The translations under genes and the position numbers were made by a program. From Bryobacterales bacterium KBS 96 (GTDB taxonomy: Bacteria; Acidobacteriota; Terriglobia; Bryobacterales; Bryobacteraceae), in contig KB906767.1 in NCBI GenBank assembly GCA_000381625.1, positions 2,086,629 through 2,150,628 on the forward strand: DNA of 64,000 bases. The letters are read 5' to 3'. Below the pieces are notes generated by a model. That model saw nothing but the letters and a program-made list of their open reading frames with translations. It was not told where the DNA came from and did not search any database. How positions within the stretch are numbered: the stretch's first letter is position 1; every line of letters starts with the position of its first letter. Below, one piece after another: positions 19,132 through 28,000 of this stretch.

Positions 19132-20328
19132 TCATCTTGGCTTCTTCGCTCCTTTCTTCTCCAGTTGTTTCTTGATCATTTCGTCGACCGTGTCGGCGGC
19201 TCTTTCATCATCGCCGCTCATCACGTGCGCGTAGATATTCAGCGTGACGGTTGGATTGGCGTGCCCGAGACGTTGCGAGACTGTTCTCAGCGGAATGCCC
19301 CTGCGCAGCAGCTCGGAAGCATGGGTATGTCGCAGGTCGTGGAACCGGGTGTCTCTTGTACTGATGCGCCGCGAGAAGGCGATGTACGCGTCGGTGAAAT
19401 CGTCCGGAGCCCAGGGAGTGCCGTCCGCTAATGGCATAACCAGATCGAACTTCGGATAATCAGGCCCAAACAATTTTCTGATCTTGTCCTGATTCGCCCT
19501 ATGCTCCAGCAGGGCGGCGATAAGGCAGTCAGGCAATGCAATCGTGCGATGAGATTTCTTGTTTTTCGTGGGCTTGAACTTCAGCCCGCCGGCGCGGGTT
19601 TGACCAAGGGCCTGATTAACGGTCAGCCGGGAATTCTCAAAATCGATGTCGCTCCAACGAAGCCCAAGGATTTCACCGCGCCGCATTCCGGTGCAGAGTC
19701 CCATCAGGATGGGAAGATACAGAACGGTATTCTCGGCAGATCCGAGCAATAAAGTTGAGCGATCTTCCTCCACCGCTTTGACCTCCTTGCGCACCGGACG
19801 AGGCGCTTGGACAGCGTTCGCGGGGTTTGTGGGGCGTAATTGCCACATGACGGCCTGTTTTAGCGCTTTACTCAGAAGGCGATGAATATGTAGAACCGTT
19901 TGCGTGCTCAGGCCCTTGCCCGTACGTCGGTTTCCGGCCGTGCTGGACCAGGTATAGAACTCGGCGAGTTGAACTGGTTGAAGTTTGCACATTTGAATCG
20001 GCCCGAGCCTTGGGTTGATGTTGACCTCGACTAGCTGTTTGTAACGCTCAAAGGTCTTGTCTCCAAGGCTCGGTTTAACCGTTGTCAGCCAGCGATCCAA
20101 ATACTCTGCGACAGTTTGCTTCGACTGCTCAACGTACGTGCCATCATCGATGGTCCGAAGAAGTTTGTTGAGTTGAGTCTGTGCTGCCTTCCGCGTTCGA
20201 AAGCCGCGTATCCAGCGGTACGAATCGCGTAATTTCCCGTTTCGTGCGACACGTTTGCCTTCGTAAACAATGGCAGCCCAGAGCTTGCCGCCCTTCTTCA
20301 GATCGTAATCACGAACATGGCCTCTCAT
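19132..20328 (-). CDS. int: Tyrosine-type site-specific integrase
   Basis: 398 aa phage-type integrase: an N-terminal AP2-like arm-binding region (about 1-60), a SAM-like core-binding domain (about 62-150) and a catalytic domain. Catalytic residues visible are Arg in GLCTGMRRGEILGLRW, the H-x-x-R of FHDLRHTHASELL (about 330-340), His in QRLGHANPTVT and the nucleophile Tyr in LNIYAHVM (about 366). It points toward the tRNA-Ser gene, as in islands integrated at tRNA 3' ends. A small excisionase-like gene lies upstream. Confidence 0.95.
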   Translation of the reverse strand: MRGHVRDYDLKKGGKLWAAIVYEGKRVARNGKLRDSYRWIRGFRTRKAAQTQLNKLLRTIDDGTYVEQSKQTVAEYLDRWLTTVKPSLGDKTFERYKQLVEVNINPRLGPIQMCKLQPVQLAEFYTWSSTAGNRRTGKGLSTQTVLHIHRLLSKALKQAVMWQLRPTNPANAVQAPRPVRKEVKAVEEDRSTLLLGSAENTVLYLPILMGLCTGMRRGEILGLRWSDIDFENSRLTVNQALGQTRAGGLKFKPTKNKKSHRTIALPDCLIAALLEHRANQDKIRKLFGPDYPKFDLVMPLADGTPWAPDDFTDAYIAFSRRISTRDTRFHDLRHTHASELLRRGIPLRTVSQRLGHANPTVTLNIYAHVMSGDDERAADTVDEMIKKQLEKKGAKKPR

Positions 20329-20353
20329 GGCTAACTAATGTAATGCGGAGCGG

Positions 20354-20557
20354 TCACGCAGCTGATTTCGGCACCGGCGCGAATCCTGTAAGAATTTGAT
20401 CCAACGCATGACGCGGGATCAGTATGCGCCTACCGATTCGGATGCACGGGATGTCACCGCGCGCGATTGCTTGGTAGGCCGAGATTTTGCCGATTCTGAG
20501 AATCTTCGCAACTTCACAAACGGTGAAAACAGTCGGAGCGTTCTTGTTGGCTGCCAT
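20354..20557 (-). CDS. Excisionase/AlpA-like helix-turn-helix protein
   Basis: 67 aa with a MerR-type winged helix as in the HTH_17/excisionase family: TVCEVAKILRIGKISAYQAIARGDIPCIRIGRRILIPRHALDQIL. It lies 25 bp upstream of the integrase gene on the same strand, so it probably acts as the recombination directionality factor. Confidence 0.85.
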   Translation of the reverse strand: MAANKNAPTVFTVCEVAKILRIGKISAYQAIARGDIPCIRIGRRILIPRHALDQILTGFAPVPKSAA

Positions 20558-20724
20558 TCGAGAGCCCTCCAGTGCAGCGCTGGCATACTGTCCGCCACGC
20601 CGTGTGTGTGGACATGCGACTCAAGCCCACGAGAGAACTATACTACACGAGTATCAACTCGTCAATACTGGAGAGTTAAGATAGGAGAATTTTTTCTGAC
20701 GTACCGTGTGTGGCGGCAAAGCCA

Positions 20725-21210
20725 TCACTTCACTTCCGGCGATTTTTTTCTTCCGCGCCCCGGATACTGACGCTCCTGGTTACGGAGACGCTTATGCGTC
20801 CAGGGCTCCAGAATCACACGGATAATTTTGTCTGTGATCTCATCAGTGTTTTGCCTCAACATCTGTACGAATGCAAAAGCAAGTTGACGCTGCTCCACCG
20901 GCAATGCTGCGATCTCCTTATCGAGTGCCTGTATTTCTGGCAATTCCTTGGCGTCGAAGAGCGGTCGGATTGCGTCGGTGCGAGAAATCAGGAATTCGGA
21001 GAACTCCCTAGACGTTGGTGATCCCCGCTCAATAGCGAGAGACCATAGTGACACCACCATTTCAAATTCGGGACTGCCCGTGCCTGCCTCCCATCGATGG
21101 ATTGAGGTGGGAGCAACTTTTAATGCGGCGGCGAACTCCACCTGGGTCATACCGCTGTCCTTCCGCAAGCGGCGAATGGCTTGAGAGATTCGGTTAGACG
21201 GCTCGGACAT
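20725..21210 (-). CDS. XRE-family transcriptional regulator
   Basis: 161 aa with an N-terminal HTH_3 domain (about residues 8-62: IRRLRKDSGMTQVEFAAALKVAPTSIHRWEAGTGSP) and a helical C-terminal half that I do not recognise, with a basic tail. Its place next to the integrase/excisionase pair suggests it controls the island. Confidence 0.85.
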   Translation of the reverse strand: MSEPSNRISQAIRRLRKDSGMTQVEFAAALKVAPTSIHRWEAGTGSPEFEMVVSLWSLAIERGSPTSREFSEFLISRTDAIRPLFDAKELPEIQALDKEIAALPVEQRQLAFAFVQMLRQNTDEITDKIIRVILEPWTHKRLRNQERQYPGRGRKKSPEVK

Positions 21211-21556
21211 TGATTCCCATGACTACGCTCATCTGAATAGCCGATAGCCCGACTGTATAGCTACGCAACACATAGCAAAGGTTATCATTTATGCCTCTCG
21301 CCATAATTGCGATAAGAATCCAGAAGCGATTGCAAGATGACGTCGGCACCGAGGTGCGCCCATCAACAAGGGTCAGTAATTTTTCGAGGGCAGTAGTCTC
21401 CCGGGAATTGCATTTTCAAACGCCTCTTGATCCACGAGGGGCATTTCGATTGATAACGCAGCCTAAGGACCTCGCAATACTTCGGTATTTGTCGGATTTG
21501 AGCCATTTAGCCGTCCCGAAGTGCCTCTCCCAATCCTTACAGTATGAGGGACAAAT
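21211..21556 (+). other. Intergenic region, no gene recognised
   Basis: 346 bp upstream of the XRE regulator gene. Open frames are short and have no recognisable family. It should hold the regulator promoter. I see no repeat or RNA structure that I can defend. Confidence 0.4.
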
Positions 21557-21841
21557 TTGGTACTGAAGCTCGAACTCTCTGATGCGATCCGCAAACGGAT
21601 CGAAACTGCCGCCACCCACAAGAACCTTATTTCCGTGGAAGCCTTCGTGCGACACGCAATGGAAACCGAACTCTTGCGTGTCGAGTGTAACTGTGCAATG
21701 GAAAGCGACGATGGCAACTTAGCCGCGGTAGCCAAACAAGTGGAGGGACTTGAGAAAGGCCAGCGGGCAATTGTTGCACTTGTGGATTCTTCAGCGGCTA
21801 TCCTGGCGGAATTATTGCGCGGTCCTCGTGCGCGTCGCTGA
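21557..21841 (+). CDS. Small hypothetical protein
   Basis: 94 aa from a TTG start preceded by GAGGGA at a suitable distance. The first 40 residues (KLELSDAIRKRIETAATHKNLISVEAFVRHAMETELLR) resemble a ribbon-helix-helix or antitoxin-like fold. The rest is a predicted helix, possibly a coiled coil. No function can be assigned. Confidence 0.5.
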   Translation: MVLKLELSDAIRKRIETAATHKNLISVEAFVRHAMETELLRVECNCAMESDDGNLAAVAKQVEGLEKGQRAIVALVDSSAAILAELLRGPRARR

Positions 21842-22154
21842 GGAAAATTGGATTGGGTCCCCACAGGCCAGCCCGGACACTGGCGGACGGAGGGGGACTT
21901 GTCATTAGGTATGTGGCTTACAATTTCTGGATGGCAACCACCGGCTCAGAACACGATCAGCTCAATACGCTGGCGATCAGCAAGAGGCGTTCATCTGGAA
22001 GCACACACCGCTCATCGGTTTGCACGGTGTGTGCTGTTGTACGTCGCATCAAGTAGCAGTTCGAAACTGAAACTTGGAGGGCGACCAAGGGGAGAGCAGC
22101 ACGGTATGGATCTCGCAACTGGCTACAATGAACAACGAAAAACAGAGTGAGGCG

Positions 22155-22661
22155 ATGGCGCGATCGACAATAGTATCGGACCAGGGCAGTCCTTGCCAAA
22201 AACTGATCAATGAGCTGGAGGCACAGAGGGCCGATATTGTCGATGTTCAGACGCGATCGAGGATGATGGCCGCGGTTGCTCAAAAGAATACTGCGCCGGA
22301 ACTAAAAATCAGAACAGTGCTGCGCGAGCTAGGAATCCATTACCGGATTTCCAACGATGATCTCCCGGGATCTCCAGACATCGCGAACCGCGGAGAGAAG
22401 TGGGCCATCTTCGTGAACGGATGTTTTTGGCATGGTCATAAAAACTGTCCGAAGACGAAGAGCACAGCGAAGTATCGGGTCCCGAAAACGCGGGCTGACT
22501 TCTGGTCAGACAAGCTGCGCGCAAACCGTGCGCGGGACGCTGCGCGTTGCTGGGAATTACGGCAAATGGGATATCGGGTGTTGATCCTCTGGGAGTGCGC
22601 TCTTTTTGACCCCGCGGACGTGGTCACCCGTTTGGCAACATTCTGCAAGGGGCGGAATTGA
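22155..22661 (+). CDS. vsr: Very short patch repair (Vsr) endonuclease
   Basis: About 168 aa from the ATG at 22155; an in-frame ATG at 22128 is an alternative and neither has a convincing ribosome binding site. Family motifs follow in order: QTRSRMMAAVAQKNTAPELKIR, the catalytic LPGSPDI (Asp), FVNGCFWHGHKNC (His and zinc ligands), PKTRADFW and YRVLILWECAL. Vsr nicks T:G mismatches left by deamination of 5-methylcytosine and so accompanies a cytosine methylase. Its stop codon overlaps the start of that methylase gene. Confidence 0.9.
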   Translation: MARSTIVSDQGSPCQKLINELEAQRADIVDVQTRSRMMAAVAQKNTAPELKIRTVLRELGIHYRISNDDLPGSPDIANRGEKWAIFVNGCFWHGHKNCPKTKSTAKYRVPKTRADFWSDKLRANRARDAARCWELRQMGYRVLILWECALFDPADVVTRLATFCKGRN

Positions 22662-23809
22662 GCAAGCGGGCTGGAACCGGGCTGAAGACCGTGGGCTTGT
22701 TCGCCGGAATCGGTGGGCTCGAACTTGGTCTGACGAGAGCCGGACACGAGATCGCGTTCCTGTGCGAGATCGACCCAGCCGCGCGAGCGGTCCTAAAAAC
22801 ACGTTTCAGCGGTATCGAGGTCAAGGAAGACATCCGCCTGATCCCGAAGCTGCCCCGAGAGACCGAGCTTGTCGCAGCTGGTTTTCCGTGTCAGGATCTT
22901 TCCCAAGTCGGGCCAACCCGAGGTATGCGAGGGGAGAAATCTTCAATCGTAAGCCAAGTTTTCAAACTGCTTGAAAAGACGCGGGCACAATGGGTCTTGC
23001 TTGAGAACGTGCCTTTCATGCTCCGTTTGCATCGTGGCGCGGCAATCCAGCACATAACATCCCGTCTTGAGGGTCTCGGTTATTCTTGGGCGTATCGAAC
23101 CGTGGATACCCGTTCCTTCGGACTTCCTCAAAGACGCGAACGTGTTTTTCTTCTAGCTGGATTGAACGAGGAGCCCTGGCGAAAACTGTACGAGCATCAT
23201 TTCGTGCAGGCACCCGCCTCTTTGAAAGAGGGGCCCCCTTGTGGCTTCTATTGGACGGAAGGAAACCGTGGATTGGGCTGGGCTCCGCATGCCCTGCCGA
23301 CCCTGAAGGGAGGGTCGGGGCTTGGTATCCCGTCACCTCCCGCCATATGGCTACGCGATGGCTCCATCGTGACTCCGGACATCAGAGACGCAGAACGTAT
23401 CCAGGGTTTCGCGGTGGACTGGACCAAGCCGGCTGAATCGCAAACAACCCGCGGCGCTCGCTGGCGACTGGTCGGAAACGCCGTGACCACGAATGTATCC
23501 GAATGGCTGGGGAATCTGCTCGCGAACGGCCACGGTGCCAACCCGGAGAATTTGGAATCCCTCCAAAAGTCAGATCCGTGGCCCGCCGCAGCGATGGGGT
23601 ACAAAGGAGAGCGGTTCGCCGTGCCGACATCGAAATGGCCCGTGAAACGAAAAGTGAAGTCGATCGAGGATTTCCTGCGCTATGAACCGCGTCCCCTCTC
23701 CTACAGGGCCACTTCAGGCTTTTGGGAGCGCCTGAAAGCAAGTCCTTTGAACTATCCAGCCGACTTCGCCGAGGCGCTGATGTCCCATATCCGTAAAACT
23801 AAAGATTAA
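22658..23809 (+). CDS. druM: DNA (cytosine-5) methyltransferase, DruM of a Druantia type II system
   Basis: 383 aa from a TTG start that overlaps the vsr stop (TTGA), so the two are translationally coupled. C5-methylase motifs: I GLFAGIGG (13-20), IV FPCQDLS with catalytic Cys78, VI LLENVPF (ENV, 116-118), VIII QRRER (158-162) and X GNAV near residue 274. It is convergent with the helicase/nuclease operon; its stop codon overlaps that of the nuclease gene. In Druantia type II the DruM methylase accompanies DruF, DruG and DruE. A stand-alone restriction-modification methylase is the alternative, but no cognate restriction enzyme lies next to it. Confidence 0.88.
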   Translation: MSKRAGTGLKTVGLFAGIGGLELGLTRAGHEIAFLCEIDPAARAVLKTRFSGIEVKEDIRLIPKLPRETELVAAGFPCQDLSQVGPTRGMRGEKSSIVSQVFKLLEKTRAQWVLLENVPFMLRLHRGAAIQHITSRLEGLGYSWAYRTVDTRSFGLPQRRERVFLLAGLNEEPWRKLYEHHFVQAPASLKEGPPCGFYWTEGNRGLGWAPHALPTLKGGSGLGIPSPPAIWLRDGSIVTPDIRDAERIQGFAVDWTKPAESQTTRGARWRLVGNAVTTNVSEWLGNLLANGHGANPENLESLQKSDPWPAAAMGYKGERFAVPTSKWPVKRKVKSIEDFLRYEPRPLSYRATSGFWERLKASPLNYPADFAEALMSHIRKTKD

Positions 23810-25005
23810 CGTCCGGAAGAGAACGCGCGCATAGTCCATGCCGTGCGCTCGGTCGGGAGCATCGCGATCTCGTGAAAATTGCGCGGGTGACGCCATCCTG
23901 TCGCTTGCATCTTCGCCTCGATCGAGGCGAGGTCGAATATCCACAGCGTCTGGTCCGTCGCCACGCCGCGCGCGCGAGAGAGCCTGTGGATCTTTACCAC
24001 CCTTCCGCCGCGATCGAAGATCTTGATGGAGGAATACTCGTCCCCCTGCCCTCGGACATCCATGACCGTTCCGGCGGTGTCGAGCGGCAACGCGAAAGGG
24101 GTATCGTCTCGTTTCCAAAGTTCACCCATCGCATCGAGATAGGCGGGGCAGATCGGCCGAATATCGCATTTTGCGCATTGAGGGCCGATTACCGCGAGGT
24201 CGGTGGCCGACATCCGTCCCCCGACCTCGAGAACGTCCGTGATGCCCCTCAGCCATTTCAACGTCTCGATCCTCGTTTCTTCATCGAAATGCTCGACAAA
24301 CTCTCCACCTCTGCTCACCACTCGCAGTACCAGCTTCTTCTTGGGTGCGAGTTCGACTATCGCGAGTGCGTACAAACGCAACTGACGGGAGGTCTCATCG
24401 TTCACTTTGCCTTCGAGACCGATAACCTTCCCAGACTTGAAATCTGATACGGTCACTTCTTTGCCGGCGATGCTCACGAAGTCGAGCCGCCCCCTAATGC
24501 GGAGGGAGGCAGACTCGAACGGCAGTTCCGCCGCCTTTTTCCCGCCCCGAAGGAAGCGCTCTAGCGAGAACGATCCAGGATGCGATTTCTCCAGGCCGGC
24601 AGGCGTTTGGCGGTTTTGGCTTTTGACGCCCTCTGCATCCGAAATCGCGTAAAAACGGCGCTTCTCCCATTCCCGCTTGCTGAACGCGATACTCAGGTCC
24701 GCAAATCGCTTCGTCTCCGGATCGAGGGAAAGTCGGGCCGTCGCCCGCTCCAGCAGGTAGTCGAAGGCATCCGGCACGTTCGCAGGAATACCGCGGTTGC
24801 CGAGCTGTCCCGCGATCGCGAGATCGATCAATTCATGTACCACGTGTCCAAGCTCTGCATACGGCCCCCTCGGTGGTCGCGGAAGGACCGTGCGCGGCGC
24901 TACGACATAGAGCAGACAGGGCACTCCCGAGGCAAGCCGCGTCACGCTCAAGTACTGCGGAATTTCTACCGAATCAAGCCGGGCGGGTAGTTTCAGCTGT
25001 TCCAT
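23806..25005 (-). CDS. Cas4/AddB-like PD-(D/E)XK nuclease with Fe-S cluster cysteines
   Basis: 399 aa RecB/Cas4-family nuclease. Visible motifs are His57 in GHVVHELIDLA, Asp175 in RGRLDFV, the DxK motif at 188-190 (VSDFKSGK) and QxxxY at 208-212 (QLRLY). One N-terminal cysteine (Cys30) and a C-terminal trio (CAKCDIRPIC, 277-286) match the 4Fe-4S arrangement of Cas4 and AddB. It should cleave DNA ends or single strands. The start overlaps the end of druE by 13 bp, so it is the last gene of the Druantia operon. A nuclease is not among the four published type II genes, so this is an addition. Confidence 0.85.
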   Translation of the reverse strand: MEQLKLPARLDSVEIPQYLSVTRLASGVPCLLYVVAPRTVLPRPPRGPYAELGHVVHELIDLAIAGQLGNRGIPANVPDAFDYLLERATARLSLDPETKRFADLSIAFSKREWEKRRFYAISDAEGVKSQNRQTPAGLEKSHPGSFSLERFLRGGKKAAELPFESASLRIRGRLDFVSIAGKEVTVSDFKSGKVIGLEGKVNDETSRQLRLYALAIVELAPKKKLVLRVVSRGGEFVEHFDEETRIETLKWLRGITDVLEVGGRMSATDLAVIGPQCAKCDIRPICPAYLDAMGELWKRDDTPFALPLDTAGTVMDVRGQGDEYSSIKIFDRGGRVVKIHRLSRARGVATDQTLWIFDLASIEAKMQATGWRHPRNFHEIAMLPTERTAWTMRAFSSGR

Positions 25006-28000
25006 TCACGCCGGAGCCTCTCTCGCGCCTGGACTTGCCGTCGAGAAAGCTCGAACGTGTCGGCGAACTCCGGCGGCGAACCGATTTGCTGAACGGCTTC
25101 GGCCAAAATCCCGGTCGGATTATCGACATCCCAGAGGGGATGGACGACCAATGCCCAACGGTTTTGCTTCCGGTCCAAGCGAAAAGCCGTAAGCTTGCCG
25201 AATTCTCTGACCTCACCATTCGATTGGTAGTTATTCACCAGAGCGGTCGCGTATGCGTTCGCGAGTGTTCGCCAGTCCGAAAGTGATGGGCTCGTGTCAA
25301 AGTTTCCGTCAAGTCCACAGCGGAAGTCGGGATCGTCGATTGCTTCGAGAAACGAAAGGCCGAGCCGCCAATCGAGGAGTCCATGGTACGACTGGTTTCC
25401 GTAACGCTGCAGGCACAGATAGCAAGACTCCCGACACTGTTCAGCGTGATCGAGGTTGTCTTTTATGCCGCGATAATCCTTGAGCGGAAACGCCGTCGCG
25501 TCGCGTACCGCCGAGCGAATCATCGTCGCGACATACGGTACGCCGTTTGCATCCCTGGCTTCAAGCCGCTCGCAGAAGCCTGAACCGTTGACGAGATGAT
25601 CCGTTATTTGGAGCACTGGAACCGGCGCTCCATCTGTCATGTAGACGCGAGGGTCGATTATGTCGAATTCTTCGGGGTCGATGTCGAGGTCGAGGGCCGC
25701 CCGATGGACCATGATGAAGGTCGCAGAGAGGGCTGCAGCTCGAACGGACGTGATCACGCGATCGCCGCTCACCCTCTCCAGTCTGAGACCGGGCTGCACT
25801 CGCGTTGCGGCCACAAACAAGGAATCAGTAGTCTTTGCGGCCGCCAGCCAAACGTTGTCCCGTGAAATTACAGATGCGTCGGGTTGATATTGGTTCGCCG
25901 GCACGAGATCTCGGGCAATGGATTGCGCCGCTAGTCGTGTATGACGGGTCTTCGGAACCGGATGGCTGTAACCGTCGACGCTGAACCCTGTGAATGTCAC
26001 TACACCGGTGTTTCCGGTTTGAGCCTCTCCTCGATTGAGTCGGTAGGTCCGCGCTTGACCCAAGAAATAGGTGCTGATGTTCGAGCCTCCGGGGCTCAGA
26101 CGCAGCTCGCGGAACTCAGCGGTGATGGAGCGGTGCTTCGTTCCGAACCGGTCGTTTTCGTTTATCAGACGTGGTTTCAAATCGGTTCTGAATCCCGCGG
26201 GCGTCACGCATTCGCTAACCGCGTCAACCGGCAACAAATAGTCACAGGATTTGCAGTCTTCATCCGAGGGTTTCGTGTCAAATCGGTGCCAACTGCCGCA
26301 CCGCGCGCATTGAACAAGCCAAAAGGGATCGCCCAGCGCCGGCGTGAACGGTGTGAGCGTCTGCGGGTTGTTGCTCGAGCCGGGTCGGAACGGATTCGGA
26401 GGTTGCCCCGTGAAGCCGATCGAGCGGTGCTGTTGCTTGTCCTTGACGATGACCGAGCCCGGAGCAAACTCGAAGATTGCTAGATCCAGATCGCGATCGA
26501 TGGTGCTCCACTCGCGTTGGTAGTCATCATCGTCATCCAATATGTCGACATACAGGTTCCGAACGCGCGTAGGCATGCCGAACATCGGAAGGTAGCCCGC
26601 CTCTGCGAGTGTGTGGGCCAAGCCGTCCCGGACATCATTTGCGAGGAGAACACGTGCCTCTCGGATTTCACTGATAACATCATCCGGCTCCAATTTCGCC
26701 AGAACACTGCCGAGGCTTATTTCGGAATCGGCGACCAACACGGCCGCGAACCGGTCACGATCGGCCCTTGTGCGGTCAAGTTCCTTACGCAGGCTGTTTT
26801 CCCACCCCGAGGCAGGGTCGAAATAGTCGCGCGACGGAATGAACTCACCATGGATGTCTGGCGAGGCGTCGTCACCCGGATAGTTGATGCCGTTGCGGCG
26901 ACATTCAGCCCTCACATTTTCGAATGCTTTTGCCAGCCATGCCTTTCGCAGCAGTCTGCGCGCAATGATGACCTGACGTTTGGTGAGGAACGGTGGCGGC
27001 GGCGGATCACCGGTAATGCGCTCGGGATGGCGGAAGTAATAGAGATCATGGCTCTTACTCCGACATACTGTCATGACCGAGGAGAATGCTTGTCCTCGAC
27101 GGCCAGCACGCCCGACACGCTGTTGGTAGTTGAAGCGCTGAGGCGGCATGTTGGCTTGGAAAACCGCGCGGAGCGGTCCGATGTCGATACCGACTTCCAT
27201 CGTGGTCGTCACGGCGAGCAAGTCAATGAATTTGGCTTCGGCTTCAAGTGGCGCCGGCGCCGGAAACAGGATGCCGCGGAACCTCCGTTGACGCTCTGCA
27301 GGATCGTCCGTCTGTCCGGTGAGTTCCTCGCAACGGACGCGGAAAAGCGGCTCACCACGTTCAACCCGTTTGCCGAGGAAATTGGTCTGCCGGAGTTCTT
27401 CGATCAGGCCCGTAGCCGATTGACCGAGAGCCGTAAAACACCGCGTACACACCCCGGCCCCCCTGTGCAAATGGACACGGCCGCATTGTGTGCATCGCCA
27501 ATATAGGTCGGTGCTCCCAGGCACACGTACGCTCAACCTGCCGGTGTGTATTATGCCGCCGGCATGACGCTGGGCTTCGAGAATGACGAGAATCCGACTC
27601 AGTTCAGTCCTTGCCTGGGTCGTATCGCCGAAAACCGCTGTGGCAAATCGGAGAACGCGGTCGTTGGCTCCGATATCCTGCACGTCGGTCCATTCCTTTG
27701 CCGGGTTGTCATATTTGCTCTCGTTGAGACGGTAGGAGTCACCCAGAACGCGAACATACGCGGCAAGTACGTTCTGGTCATCCGCATCGCGCACGCTTGA
27801 CAGCGGAACGGTCACATAGCCCAATCCGGTCTCTTCGAGAGCGAAATACGTCTTGTTGAAGATCGCCTGCGCGATCGTCTCGAGTGAATCCCGTACGATA
27901 GCTCGTCGCACGTCATCGTGATCGTTCCGATGCGCTGGTACATCTTTCCAGTCCACAGCCTCGCCGTCCGGCGTGAAAAACTCGAACCATCCGCGATGCC

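Noticed and set aside
22074-22154. Upstream extension of vsr from a TTG
   Set aside because: The extra residues have no family match and no ribosome binding site; the conserved domain starts well downstream.
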